The notes: generated from the letters alone by a model not told the origin. A stretch of 64,000 nucleotides of DNA from Stichopus chloronotus (GCA_021234535.1 CM037845.1:3996501-4060500); one strand, 5' to 3'. Numbered from the stretch's first letter, positions 23,401 through 33,382 are shown. Made by a program: numbers and translations.

Positions 23401-24450
23401 CCCTCGAATATAACACTCTTTTGCCTAACTGGACTTTCTCCTCACATTTGTAAAGCATTCTATCAGCTCATCTGTTGCTTGGAACACCAGTTGGTTCTCT
23501 TTCCCACAGTACCGGATAAAATAATTTAATTTCTGGTTTTCGATCAGACTTTGGGCTAAAAAGAACCACTTTTCAATCTTTGAAACTTTTCTTGCCATGC
23601 ACAATAAGAATTTACGCAGTGAATTTCAGTCATCGGAATTAAGACAGAATCATTCATCGATCTGTCCTTGTCGTATAACAAACAAAGGTTCATTAGTGAA
23701 AGTTTTTTTTTTTCTAGGAGCGTCATGTTGTTATATGCAGTTGATGAATGGAGCTCCTGAAATCCTTTATATGATATTGAAGACGAGTGCCTAAAAAGTG
23801 GGCAGATTTCAGCATTTTCAGCATTTAGCAATAAAAGTGATTATTTGAAACTCGATCAGAATGTCTTTTAGAAAAGCCAAAATGGTAGGATGTGGTGCAT
23901 TATTTTCAAGGATAAACTTGAAACAATTTCTGATTTCCATCCATGCGTACTGTAGTCTGCAATAGGATTTCAAAAATCCTTTCAACCATTTGTGGCTTAA
24001 AGATAAATTTTAGATTTTTCTGTGTGATTCCTTTGTCTCTCTGAAGCCAGTTGCGGGACGTTATACCTTCTACCCAGGACAACTTACTTGGTACATCTCA
24101 AAATTTAGTTATTTTGACTGTCCAATTGTAGACTTTCCATGGTACACATGTCTGCCCGTCATTATGTTTTCAATACTGTCATTCTGAACTATTAAGAATT
24201 TACGCAGTATAACTCAACACTATACTTCAACAGGCCTACATCAAGGGTTATAGGGTGCAGCGCACTCCTATATTGTCATGTTTACAAAACTGATAATGGG
24301 TGCCCTTATAGTAGTCTTACCATCACTCTCTCCATACAAATATAGGAAAGTACAGATTGCCAGGTATTCAATTAACTATAATGTTGACGTACCTGAACCA
24401 ATGAATCCAAGAATAACAAGGATGACTAGGAGTAGTACGACGGACTTCAT
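5506..24450 (-). CDS. Gene A: predicted type I membrane receptor, signal peptide-EGF-4xSRCR-TM
   Basis: Spliced coding region of seven exons on the minus strand: 24450-24393, 22845-22696, 12718-12395, 11123-10791, 8598-8266, 6743-6414, 5759-5506. Each has an AG acceptor and GT donor and every junction is phase 1. The lengths (58, 150, 324, 333, 333, 330, 254) sum to 1782 nt, exactly 594 codons, ending TGA. The product is a leader of about 20 residues, one EGF-like module, four six-cysteine SRCR domains, one transmembrane helix and a basic tail of about 50 residues. SRCR proteins commonly bind microbial or endogenous polyanionic ligands; a role in recognition at the cell surface is inferred, and no ligand is known. 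The EGF exon has a weak donor (GTGTAA) and could be skipped without changing the frame. Whether the distant leader exon belongs here is supported by phase and order, not by transcripts. Confidence 0.7.
6414..6743 (-). CDS. Gene A exon: SRCR domain 4 (membrane-proximal)
   Basis: 330 nt, phase 1-1; acceptor TCGGCAG, donor GTGAGT. Contains WNNVRLINVG, ARLEIYYDNKWGTVC, NVICRQLGY, IIDCVGDES, WTNC, TACTHSEDIGLQC: six cysteines, sequons NES and NWT. The GPIMxxIxCxGDE segment is close to that in SRCR3 of gene B, the equivalent membrane-proximal position, which supports common descent of the two genes. Confidence 0.9.
6944..7140 (+). repeat. Single diverged copy of the TGACCTTTGACC repeat
   Basis: Shares with the 1.6-2.9 kb array CTTGAGATACCG, AATGACCTTTGGAC, CCAAAAACAATAGGGTTC, TACACCCATGTACTAAATGTCAGATC and GTTTACAAGGTAAG, in the same order. 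Lies in the last intron but one of gene A. Confidence 0.6.
7391..7427. repeat. Palindrome, 17-bp arms, 3-bp spacer
   Basis: AATTAATGAACATATTA (7391-7407), spacer TTA, and the exact reverse complement at 7411-7427. Intronic in gene A. AT-rich cruciform-prone site; no function is visible. Confidence 0.85.
7722..7999 (-). other. Possible alternative terminal exon of gene A (hydrophobic segment plus basic patch)
   Basis: After a possible acceptor GATTTTGCAG (exon start 7999) a frame stays open for 278 nt to TGA at 7722. Joined in phase 1 to SRCR3 it would give a hydrophobic stretch ITGLVNSWVAFMILIGQ followed by CHCRRR, then about 70 residues with no known motif. That would make a shorter three-SRCR form. 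The hydrophobic part is only about 17 residues, and chance open frames of this size are not rare, so this is a weak call. Confidence 0.15.
8226..8267. repeat. 21-bp tandem duplication covering a splice donor
   Basis: Two 21-bp copies (8226-8246, 8247-8267) differ at one base. The second copy contains the 5' splice site of gene A SRCR3 on the minus strand, so GTAAGT is present twice, 21 nt apart. Confidence 0.9.
8266..8598 (-). CDS. Gene A exon: SRCR domain 3
   Basis: 333 nt, phase 1-1; acceptor ATTTCAACAG, donor GTAAGT. Contains YDVRLVDG, GRVEVFYYGQWGTVC, DVICRQLGF, QLSCDGDE, WRNC, PFCSHSSDIGLSC: six cysteines and an N-glycosylation sequon NCT. The donor lies inside a 21-bp tandem duplication (8226-8267), so a second identical GTAAGT lies 21 nt downstream. 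Use of the second site would add an in-frame TAA. Readthrough at the first donor also meets TAA after three codons. Confidence 0.9.
8600..10790. other. Gene A intron, SRCR2 to SRCR3
   Basis: No domain-like open frame on either strand. The sequence has a short T run near 8770. No transposon end or RNA gene was recognised. Confidence 0.4.
10791..11123 (-). CDS. Gene A exon: SRCR domain 2
   Basis: 333 nt, phase 1-1; acceptor TTTTGCCTGCAG, donor GTGAGT. The domain starts KVTDVRLADGG and carries GRVEIFYRDEWGTIC, HVICRELGF, FNCEG, WTDC, SECSHGEDTGLRC: six cysteines. It is the most divergent repeat of gene A. CDSIV stands where CDDxF/W is usual, and the loop before the third Cys reads TGPVFGPIAWNFNC rather than the common GxGPI. 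This suggests altered ligand or cation binding (inference). Confidence 0.9.
11428..11483. repeat. (GAT)n trinucleotide microsatellite, about 18 units
   Basis: Pure GAT repeat in the intron between SRCR1 and SRCR2 of gene A. It creates false open frames of poly-Met or poly-Ile on the two strands. Confidence 0.95.
12395..12718 (-). CDS. Gene A exon: SRCR domain 1
   Basis: 324 nt, phase 1 at both ends; acceptor CTTCTACAG, donor GTGAGT. One complete SRCR domain beginning DDVRLVGG, with GRVEIKYKDEWGTIC, YVICHQLGY, ALMCQG, WTDC, TTACVHSEDVGVKC. Six cysteines, the group A pattern (LGY where group B has LGC). The acidic pair after the first Cys is reduced to CDHSF, so the cation site known in other SRCR domains may be weakened. 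The hydrophobic segment IYRSAHFGEGSGPI is typical. Confidence 0.9.
12719..18830. other. Gene A intron (EGF to SRCR1), proximal part
   Basis: Mostly featureless AT-rich sequence. Noted inside: a 9-bp-arm hairpin ACGTAGCCT/AGGCTACGT at 13391-13411 in a slightly GC-richer patch (13.38-13.56 kb), and an AATTAC-rich repeat at 16.05-16.19 kb. A short minus-strand frame at about 17.87-17.96 kb ends in a good donor (CAG/GTGAGT), but its phase does not fit gene A. No further EGF or SRCR exon was found on the minus strand. Confidence 0.4.
16050..16190. repeat. TAATTGTAATCG-rich degenerate repeat
   Basis: Repeated GTAATTGTAATCG-like words in close succession (CGATTGCAATGTAATTGTAATCG, then TAATTGTAATTGTAATCG). 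Looks like a simple-repeat-derived or transposon-end fragment; family not recognised. Confidence 0.45.
18830..19215 (-). repeat. Inverted copies of the TGACCTTTGACC repeat
   Basis: Reverse-complement units: TATATCTCAAGAAGC near 18.85 kb, GAAGGTCAAAGGTTA near 19.14 kb, AAACCTTGTAAAC near 19.18 kb and TATCTCGAGAAGC near 19.21 kb. The LINE fragment begins directly after the last unit, suggesting insertion into or beside it. Confidence 0.55.
19219..20620 (+). mobile_element. CR1/L2-like LINE, 5'-truncated and defective
   Basis: A plus-strand reverse transcriptase remnant in a gene A intron, antisense to the gene. Visible are a pre-RT segment (NPKAFFSYVRSKQK), RT motif A (FLDFQKAFDKVPH), motif B (GVPQGSVLGP), motif C as KFTDDTKLY (FTDD in place of the usual FADD), thumb (LGVHIDSS, VRPHLEYAVQAWNP) and the C-terminal WNxLPxxVVxAxSVNxFKxxLDK region. 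Part of the RT N-terminus before motif A is missing (the frame shifts between about 19380 and 19430). A TAG at 20300 interrupts the frame and is followed directly by matching sequence. There is no endonuclease domain. It ends near CCTTTAAACTAAACTAAG. It is dead and carries no selection signal. Confidence 0.85.
20625..22690. other. Gene A intron between the LINE and the EGF exon
   Basis: No coding frame recognised. Contains an A-rich C/A tract at 21.76-21.81 kb and a short (TA)n run at about 22.63-22.65 kb next to duplicated ACATTTTCGGTA words. Confidence 0.4.
22696..22845 (-). CDS. Gene A exon: EGF-like domain with an extra cysteine
   Basis: A clear acceptor, a pyrimidine-rich tract ending TTTTGATGTGCAG, opens a 150-nt frame. 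The translation contains NDPCSYMNTPCAHGTC, then VGQCACHMCWTGSDC: the EGF spacing C-x6-C-x4-C-x8-C-x-C and the WTGxxC ending. A seventh Cys replaces the Gly usual before WTG. Phase 1 at both ends matches the leader exon and SRCR1. The donor is GTGTAA, weaker than the others; without it the frame reaches TAA five bases further on. The exon was found by reading the minus strand and lies between leader and SRCR1. EGF modules usually act as spacers or in protein-protein contact. Confidence 0.65.
22850..24390. other. Gene A intron 1 (signal peptide to EGF)
   Basis: No exon-like frame on the minus strand. A 14-base C run sits at 23390-23403 and a shorter one at about 23057. Otherwise nothing was seen. 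Confidence 0.4.
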
Positions 24451-24463
24451 ATTCGGTTTGTTT
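24393..24463 (-). CDS. Gene A exon: signal peptide
   Basis: ATG at 24450 starts MKSVVLLLVILVILGFIGSG: one Lys then a long hydrophobic core, a typical secretory signal. The codons end with a lone G followed by the strong donor GTACGT (minus strand), phase 1. Fourteen bases before the ATG lies an acceptor, TTTTTATCAG, so 13 nt of 5' untranslated sequence probably sit in this exon and a further leader exon lies upstream (higher coordinates). Gene B has the same arrangement. Cleavage could fall after GSG or after the AVA encoded at the start of the next exon. Confidence 0.65.
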
Positions 24464-24967
24464 CTGATAAAAATAACACAAAATATAGAAATCTGTAAAC
24501 TGAGGGAGGCGTATCTCCTTATATTAACACCTCCGTGCCCTATACTCAACTTAACCACATACGTGACCATGAAACTCGTGTGTAAGCGATACAGTGACTA
24601 AGATATACACAAGAGTGTATAGTAACCCATATATAGTTTAAGAATCATAAACGTAATACTTTTGAAAGGTGAATGTAATGCCCACCGTAAAACGTAATAA
24701 CTATTAATCATAATATAGTGAGTGATACCACCATAGATGTAATAATTTTTTCATTATAGATTTACTTATCTGGCCCATCATAAATGTGATCTTTAACTAT
24801 GACTGTAATAGGCCTAAATTCTCAGTGAAAGGTGGGACTGGGTAACCCCTGACCCACATTTCAGCAACTCAGCTTTTGAGTTGGAGATTTTTTCGATGTC
24901 TGCTGCATTATGCCCCAAGAGGGTTGCCTGTCGCGTATAGTCATACACAGCCTTTGCTACGTAGTTG

Positions 24968-25117
24968 CACTGTTACAAATGTAAATTTACATAAAATAAA
25001 ATAAAGAAATACAAAAGGAATACAAATGTTCTGGTAATTAGTTTCCAGACAATTTCTGTAATTCTTATTTATTTCTTTGTTTTATTTTCTGTAAATTTAC
25101 AGACATTTTTTACAGTG
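24968..25117. mobile_element. Small MITE with about 65-bp inverted ends (CACTG termini)
   Basis: The left arm starts CACTGTTACAAATG...GTAAATTTACA, then AAAATAAAATAAAGAAATA. The right arm, read on the minus strand, starts CACTGTAAAAAATG, then TGTAAATTTACAG, then AAAATAAAACAAAGAAATA. The arms meet around TTCTGGTAATTAGTTTCCAGA. The whole is about 150 bp and non-coding, a fold-back MITE just upstream of the gene A leader exon. No clean target duplication was seen. Confidence 0.7.
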
Positions 25118-25669
25118 TGTGTATAATCTCTAGCAACGAATTGAATACTTTGTCGTAACAGATATAAACAATCTGTCATGACATGCAAATAATTAATAGA
25201 CCACAGTCGAAAAAAATTAAAATTAAATAATTTGTTGTTACAATTAATTTAATGTAGAACGAGCTTTTTATTTAAAATGGGTGTGCATTTCAAACAAGAC
25301 AATTATAATGAATGAAAGATGAGCAAACTTTTCATGAAACACATCTTTTTTTTTTTTGAAAATCCAAACAATTTTATTTTGCGCACAGGTAAAACAAATG
25401 GGAACATTACGTTACATCAACCATACGCAAGCGACGGCTTAAAATATTATTAATAAGGTTAGGCTACGAAATATTTGAAATTGCGTCTTATAAAGGCTAA
25501 GTTTCTCGAGTAATGAAGTTGGTTGACAGGTCTAGTTTACATCAACTTAAAGAATTAAGGTTCGTCTTTCCCGTGGTTATAACTCGGTATCACATAACCT
25601 TGATTTTTTCCCCGTAGATAACCGCTTTAAAGTCTGCGTATTACACTGATAAGGCCATCTTAAATAGTC

Positions 25670-25800
25670 TGGTACAGATTATGTAATCTACAGATTATGT
25701 AATCTATTGTGACATTATTTAGTCTGTTACGACGTAAGATAATCTGTCAGGACAGATAATTTAATATGTTAGATGTCAGATTATCTTATGTTATAGGACA
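25670..25800. repeat. Cluster of nested direct and inverted CAGATTAT repeats
   Basis: A 16-bp unit CAGATTATGTAATCTA is repeated twice in tandem and is itself near-palindromic. It is followed by TAAGATAATCTG and its exact reverse complement CAGATTATCTTA about 32 bp later, with a further ATCTGTC/GACAGAT pair between. This could fold into several hairpins. Possibly the remnant of a fold-back transposon. Confidence 0.6.
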
Positions 25801-27309
25801 GATTGATATTAGCAAAAAGCAAAGCGAATTGAAAGTGATATGAAGAGCGACATGTAAAATGAACTATAGTAGCTATATGCAGAAGTCGTCAAGTTAGGCA
25901 CAGCTTATACAGCATTCTGTACGTAATGTGTGTGCCCCACTGCGACAAAAAAAAAAAATGGGGAAAAGAAAAGTAAAAGGAGGGAAGACTGGGTCAAGAG
26001 AGAGAAATAAAGGGCGGGGGAGAAAAGGGGGGACGCCGAAAAGAAAGGAATGTAGAGGGAGCAAACAGAGAAAATGACAATGGTAGCCTACTGGTATAGG
26101 AACAGGTAGCTAAAGGTCATGAAAGTGGATGGTATGATTGACTTGCTACACGGTAAAGGGAAGTTACAAAATGAAAGAGAGGGAGAAATATGAGGCAAAG
26201 GTAAGGAAGCGGAGAAGCGACAACAAAGTGACCAACGAGATGTTCTGCGCTGAAAGCCAAGAGACTTAAAGAAGGAAAGAAGCATATTAAAAAGAAAAAG
26301 AGAAAATAAATATTGAAAACCGGATCGCAAAACAAAGGGGAAGCTGAACTAAACAGCGTAGGAGAAAAGGATATGAGGAAAGCAGAATATTATACGCACG
26401 GCTGTAACAATGAATCTGTTTTCAAAGAAACAGTTTCAAAGACTTCTACTACCTCACTATCATTTTGCTAAGACCATACACAACTCGTGGAGACATACGT
26501 CCTCTGGACTGTATCATTAACAACAAGAGAACTATAATGACTCTGAGGATGTCACAATGATACTATTGCTAATGTCAACCCCCCCCCCTCCCACCCTAGG
26601 CCTTGCCAAGTATCGGTAAGTTATATACCCTCGCTGACCTCTAGCTGTTCCTGTCCAGACTAAATAGGGGGGTGGGGGTGGATCCATTCAAAGGCGTCAA
26701 GAGAATGAACAACTTTCAGAAAGTCAGATAGTGCCATCATGATGTTGGATTTTGCAGAATTTGATTCGCTCTCTTTTATGAGCGTTTTAATTCATCTCGG
26801 GCGATTCGTCAGTGCTGCTTTTTCCATTACTTAATTTCTATTGCCTTTAACCGCTCGTTGATCTCTCGACGTTATCGTTGCTCAGTGTTGAAAATATCTC
26901 ACACAGTGCCATAAAAGTTGCTGAGCGCAATTGGGAGAAAACCTACGAACAGGCAAAAATGAATCTGGCAAAAAAACTTACGCACATGCATGGGCGGGAT
27001 TTGACAACAATAGGCGTAGGTGTGCAGGAATATAAAACACAAACCCCTAAAAGCAAAGGGAAAAAAAAACAACTAACAGAAACGAGATTCCTTTTGAAAG
27101 AAACAAGACAAAAAGTTGAGAGAACAAGGAAAAAGTCTCAGAAACAAGAAAAAATCGGAGAAACAAGAATAACTATTTTGAAAAAAAAAGAAAAACATGG
27201 AAGAAAGTGACAGAAACAAGGATGGTAGTTTCTTTTAACTCCGGCGGCGTTATTGAAGGAATGATTGGGTTTGAAAAAAATGACAGTTTTAAGAAAATAA
27301 TGACATAAA
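25801..27309. other. Intergenic, purine-rich on the plus strand
   Basis: Long G/A-rich stretches at 25.95-26.4 kb and 27.05-27.2 kb create Lys-rich or Phe/Ser-rich false frames. Poly-C (26580-26587) and G-rich (about 26667-26680) tracts occur. No gene was recognised. Confidence 0.4.
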
Positions 27310-27565
27310 ATTAATATCTATGGTCACAGAATGAGAGATAATTTTTTAAAAAAAATGCAGAACGGTACCTTTTTCTTCAAGAGACAAGTTTCTCGCAGAT
27401 AGAAATTCCCATATTGGTAGTCGCTCAAAAATCAGTAAACTTGTTCGAGGGAAACTTTAACAAATTCAAATGATGCATCTACCGGGAACTCATGCATAAT
27501 GTTTTGAGGAGGTGACGTTATTACCGATGTTCATTGGTGAGACTGAATAAATGGTTTAACAGCAG
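27310..27565 (+). mobile_element. MITE-like element, copy 3, degenerate, ends missing
   Basis: Aligns in the same orientation with the interior of the 557-893 element: CTTCAAGAGACAAGTTTCTC, AGATAGAAATTCCCA, AAATTCAAATGATGCATC, ACTCATGCATAATGTTTTGAGGAGGTGA and AATGGTTTAACAGCAGG have direct counterparts there. The AGGGAAATAGGGC ends are not present. Confidence 0.6.
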
Positions 27566-30500
27566 GGACCTTTTCCAGCCGGTTACTGCAGTGCCGTCGT
27601 TCAGTTGTACGGTAATCACTCAAAGTTTACAACTAACGACTACCTTTTCGGACAAAACGATAAGTGGACAGAAATGAGAAAGAACCCGATTGTGATACCT
27701 CATTTAAAAACATCATCGTCTTTCCACTGAAACAACACCATCGTCCATCGACTTAAACATCAGCGATTCCACATCTATTACTGATTTATCTAAGACAGAC
27801 TGGTAAATTAATTGCCAATGATAGGACCTTGTCTCAGAGATATAATGTTGCCATTTTTGTTCCAATCGGATACTAAAATCCAGCCTTCTTTCAGTCATGG
27901 CTGTTTTACAGTGTTCAATTATATTTACACAAACCTTCATAGGTATGCTATGTTGGGAAAAGCATAGTTTTCAAGTACTTCTTTTTAGATCAAAGATAAA
28001 AAAAACCCATAACTAAAATCTGATGAACTTACCTTTCTTCTCTCGTTGATACCAGAAGAGTCAGTTGCAATCTAAGCAGCATCAATTGTGACACCGTATT
28101 AAAATGTTAACGAAGTTCCCCACGGAGATAAAATCAAACACTCAACGGAATGTAATAAACCAATCCGAGAGCTTGTACCTGATCCCTCAGAATTTGTATA
28201 ATTTGAATATTCATAGCTATATTTAATTAATGTTACGCAATTCACTTTTAGTCACTAGCAGACTGGTAGCCATACTCAAATCTGTAAAAAACTTGTGAAA
28301 TTTTTATATATATGTGAAAGTCTTGGAATAAACGTCATCATTGAGGGCCTCAAAATAAACATTTGGAGGCCATGAATAGTCTTTTTTATCCAGAAGCAAG
28401 CAATTGTGTAATTTGAGGAAACTTATTTCTGCAATCCAGAAATTGGCACTAAATTAACATATCTCGTGAGTCTCACAGAGGTGATGGTACCAACAGTTGT
28501 TATCAACAGTTGTTAGTTGACTATGTTTATACGACTAGAGTGATTGCGTAATCTTACCTAACTTTGGATAAATGTTCATGAGATACAACTTTATAACGGT
28601 ACTCATTTACGCTACAGACTAATGAGTGATAGCTCATTGGTTTCCTTGAAAACAGTGGTCATGCCTCATGCAAGCAATTGTTATAATATGTAACAAAGGA
28701 TCGATCCAAATATACCGGTATTTGAAGATTGCAATCTTTGTAGAGCCGCTACTAGTGCGGGTTGGGTGTAAAATATATGTAATATTGTGTGGAAAGAGAA
28801 GTAAGACGGTCTCCATCAATTTTCATATGGAAAGTATTGATCCAGGGAACCTTCAGTATTTTGTAGCGTCACCAACTACAAATATGAAAGCTGAACACAC
28901 TGAATAAAAACACATTTACCATATAATACATGCACACCAAGAAATAATTCTTAATTCTTACTATTCTATCTAATTCTTAAGACTGGACTTATCTTGATTT
29001 GTTCTTAGGATTGAATGTGATAAGTTAAAGTGACAGAACTGTCCTCTATTATAAATATTTTAAGTCTCTTGAGAGAATAGGAGTAACGTAAACAAATGAG
29101 ATAAATTGCACCATCTGTGAATGACACTGTCAAGGACAGGTTATCTTCATTTTGGATTAACCTGTTAGGATTTGCTGGATGAGATGAAACAAAGGTTGAG
29201 TTGCTACTTGCCTTCCACTGACTCAGAACAGAAATAAATATGTTCTGAAACCAAAGCACCTTCTGCAGGCTGGTGAATACTTTGTAAGTATGCTACAGCC
29301 GTGCGATATATCATGAGTACAACCGCAAAGTTCACACAGTTAATCGGTTGTATCGTTCCTGACATTTCATTTTTTTTTTTATCGTTTCCTGACACTTATG
29401 CGAAGCTAAAAAATAAACGCAATATGGTATTTGACATCTGCTACGGTTACAGTAGGAGTTGGGGGTTTTTCATAGTAAGCCATAGCATTGCCGCTGGTAA
29501 CGGAATCGAAAAATTATGCGACTTTTGGTGCGCTTTTCAGTGCGCGCATGACAATAAAACACATAGTCAGTGGGTCAAAACACTATGTCAGGAAACTGTT
29601 CCTCTCGTTGCCAAAATATGACTTCAGCCTGTTCAGCGCCTTGTTAAGAACGGCCGACTATGTATTCATTTACTTTAGTTAGACGGTTGACGTTTACGCC
29701 TCGTGATCTTAAAATGTTGGTGGCAAAAAGTAGACAACTAAGTATTGTTGACTTATAGCTTTCATTCCGTGGGTGATATTGCACAGGGAAGGCCGAACAA
29801 AGGAAAGAATACCTTTTAGCCAACAACGCAGCCCATTTTTACTACATTTGGTGTGGGTCTTAAAACATAAGCAGTAATGAATTTCTCCGACCAATCCCCT
29901 TCTCAGTAACTGCTCCCTGATGCAACAGTGCATCATTTTGCATCAAAACACCCAAAGAACCCCAGCACCACCCTCTAAGACTGATGTCCACGGGTCCTGG
30001 ATCACTATAATTTACTTTGGTATCTCCCAGTTCAGATCTCTGGAACTATATCAGTGGGTACACGAAATGTTTCAATACAGCGGTTCTGTTGGTCAAATAC
30101 GTAGTTGTAGATACCGATTTTACTCCTCTATACAGGTTCTATGAGAAGATAAGGCTAATTGTGACAACTTTGAAAACAGATTGATGAAATTCAAAAGTTT
30201 TGTCCCTGACAAATCAAAGAGTGAAGGTATCGTGACGCAAGCGGATATATGTTCACCAGAATGGTTGTATTTATCAGGGACCTCCATTTCTACCACTATC
30301 TTAATCATTGCGTTATCGTACACACACATCTCATTGAAATGCAGGTAGGTAGAACTGATAAAAGCTATATGAAGAGATTTTGTAATGCGTCAATCATCAA
30401 TTTCAGGTGACGCCATATTTCCTCTTATATGTCAATCACATTTGACTTTACATATACCGCCGAATTTACATCAAGACATTAATTTGATATGAAAAAGAAC

Positions 30501-30640
30501 AGTTTATATTGGACCCCATAAAGACCTAATTTATCATCCCAGAAAAGGCATCGGTGTCACATGTCGGAAGCTGTTCATCATAAAACCCAATAATGCTCAG
30601 TATGTAAATAAAAGGCAAATTCAAAAAGAAAAGTCACATT
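27566..30640. other. Intergenic, no recognisable gene
   Basis: Several open frames of 60-106 codons, none with domain-like features and none in a splice-consistent series. The window contains small direct repeats such as CAACAGTTGTTATCAACAGTTGTTA near 28.5 kb. Confidence 0.35.
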
Positions 30641-30644
30641 ATTT

Positions 30645-30830
30645 TTGGTGTGAATATCAATTTAATATTTGATAATGAGAAACACCATGCTTCTTCAAGT
30701 ATTGTCTCCAAAGGCATTGTGTTGTCACGTTCTACGGTTTATGTTCTACGGTGTGGAATGCCAACTTAATATTTAAGTATCAAAAACTCCATGCTTCTTT
30801 AAGTGTCATCTAAAAAGAAAACGTGTAACA
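30645..30830. repeat. Two-copy diverged tandem duplication, about 110 bp apart
   Basis: TGTGAATATCAATTTAATATTTG...CACCATGCTTCTTCAAGTATTGTCT and TGTGGAATGCCAACTTAATATTTA...CTCCATGCTTCTTTAAGTGTCATCT follow each other. TTCTACGGT is repeated between them. Confidence 0.55.
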
Positions 30831-31553
30831 CTGCCAGTTTCCATTTGACCTTCCTTTAACTCGTGATCCAGGGGAGTTACCCCTGAAAGGTAATTTCACA
30901 CTTTAGACATTAGATAAAGCTCTAGACACCTCAATATAAGCCAAGGAGTTCCTAAGTAATCTCTCAAATCAAAACATGCTTTCATATGTTGAAACACTGT
31001 GTCACATTCATGAAAAGCAAAAATATAGACAGCCATGTTGATACCACGTACTACCAGCACCTACTACATTGTCTTATGCGCTGTAGCAACTGTGATCTTG
31101 ACCTATGACGTCATCGTCGGGCAGGCACTACATTCTATATTCGAGCACCTTTTACCAAGTTTAAACTTTGTTAGACGTAAAGTCTAGGAGGATATTGTGA
31201 CTCATCTTCAAAGTATTTGTAGATTTGACCTTAGACCTTGTGACCTTTGACATGGTTAAGTCACCAATATTTTCACAAAAGACACAACTTCAAAAGATAC
31301 AAAACACTGTACCAGATTGAATCTAACCCTGGTTACCTGATATGTCTGAGTAAATTCTCCCCATTCGCCGATTAACCTTGGAACTTTCTATTTTTTTTAA
31401 CCATGCATTCAGAGTGTTCTACTTTAATAATATTGGAGGGTATATGTTTATTGATAAAAAGTTACACGGCGAAAAATATATACTGAAATATCATATCACC
31501 GAAAATTTAAATTGTAGCACAAACATCTCGAAAGTAGGATGCTTTTAATTTAA

Positions 31554-31899
31554 AGGGAAATAGGGCGTTTAGAATACACTAACATGGCATACAAAAGAAA
31601 ATAGCTTAAATCATTGTTAAACCATTCCGTCTAATCAATAAACATCTACCAAAGCTTCACCTTCTCAAAAAATTTTGCATGTGATGAGTAATGGAAGATG
31701 CATCATTTGAATTTTGAAAAGTTTGGGTGAACAAATTAGTTTTGAGCAACAAATAACTGAATTTCTATCTGTGAGGAGCTTATTTCTTGAAAAGAAGACT
31801 ACTGTCATTCCTTATTTTGAATAATCTATCGTTCTACGTCCTCAAACATTGCTTTTAAAAATATGAATGTTTTCTCTAAAACAAACGCCCTATTTCCCT
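31554..31899 (-). mobile_element. MITE-like element, copy 2, perfect terminal inverted repeats
   Basis: AGGGAAATAGGGCGTTT at 31554-31570 and its exact reverse complement at 31883-31899; one more base extends the match. The interior is the reverse complement of the 557-893 copy (for example GATGAGTAATGGAAGATGCA, AAGTTTGGGTGAACAAATTA, AGCTTATTTCTTGAAAAG). 346 bp, non-coding. The better-preserved ends make this the younger copy. Confidence 0.85.
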
Positions 31900-33380
31900 T
31901 CAAAGACAAAACCTCATCAACCCAGACAGTTTCAATTTTCCCAACCACCAACGTCCAGTCCCTCCCTCAGCCTGTCTAAAATTCCTCCACATGTGCAATC
32001 AAAACAATGGATCCCTGTGTACGCTGTGTAATATGAGCCACTCTGCATCTTTCGAATTTGCTGTCAATCAAAGAGGACTGTAACTTAGAACCAGTTGAGA
32101 GTTTTGCTTTCCGGATAGTAAAAATATAGCTTAGGGTGATGAGTTATGGCCTTTAACCTCAATGCGCGGAACATGCGTTTTCCGGTGTTCTGATCTGCAT
32201 TTTTACAAAAAAGCATTTTCGCACGTTAGGCGCCATCTGATGGCGGCGCTCGATTTAATTAGTGTAGTGCACTTCATAGATTTTTATCCCCTTCTCCAAA
32301 CAAATCTATACCCCCCCCCCCCCTGGTGGCATTGATTCCGCTATTGGACAGCCTGGGATGAAGCTCCTTAAAAAAAGAAACAAATGTCGTGAGATACGAA
32401 AAATGCATTTTGGGATATATTGTCTGTATTGGTCATTAAGAAATTTACAAAATAGCCACAACTATCATTAAAATCTGTAGAATAGCCTACTAGCCGATTT
32501 TACAGACACAGAATTCCTGGATTATAAGTGCATCGTAAATGAGCAATGACTAAGTATGCAAATATATTACGTCAAGAGAGGGACTCGCATCATATGTCTT
32601 ATGTTATGTCTTAGTTCAAGGACATTCTTCATGTGTCTTTTGCTTTGGTTTGTAATGGTATGATGTGTTTTCGTCTTTACGTGATACTGATATCTCTTGC
32701 AAAATATGAAACCTTCGTAAAATATGAAAATGTTCAATGTAATGAAGTACTGACGTTGAGAACTACCCCACGTTATCATCATATTTTTTCATCAAACTTT
32801 GGAAAAGGGTATGTCAAAAACGGTAACAGATATAAGTACAATTTGAACGGATTTTTGTTCTGAGTTTCACTCTGCAAATTTGAATAAAGCGAGCTCTTTT
32901 CTAGATGCATATTAGATGGACTTTCAAAAACAGGGGACATCTAGCTACATACATATGTATAATGGTAAAGTACACCCCCCTGATCCCCCTCACGAAAGGT
33001 CCTGATATACGTGTGACATTTTTTTCCCTTCTTTTCTTTTTAAGGCAAAACTATCCATTGACAACAATGGATTAGCCCTTCAAATGAGGATTGTCTACAA
33101 TCACACTGCATTCTTAAAAGAAGCTGAACAATTCACTTGTAAGATAATGGAAGTGAGACGAAAAAGGAATGCGGATTAAGGGGAGAGTTTCTGCATAATT
33201 AGGATCTTTTGGGAAATGCATTGTAGCGGTTTGGTATTTTAGTAGCTGGCGTTCAGATCTACTACCTACAACAGAGTTGTTGTTATCCTTGCTTAAGTTT
33301 CAACTGTTAAATTAATCTCTGAAGAAATGAGAAAACGTGTATTGGGTTGTCAGGATTGTGGGTATGAGACCTACCCATGT
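31900..33380. other. Intergenic, no recognisable gene
   Basis: Contains the short palindromic word GCGCCATCTGATGGCGGCGC near 32.23 kb and a 13-base C run at 32311-32323. No exon or element boundary was identified. Confidence 0.35.
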
Positions 33381-33382
33381 AA

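Noticed and set aside
24278..24601. Plus-strand 107-codon frame
   Set aside because: Antisense to the gene A signal peptide exon and its flank; no domain.
26878..27210. Plus-strand Lys-rich 110-codon frame
   Set aside because: Comes from purine-rich low-complexity DNA; no domain and no splice partners.
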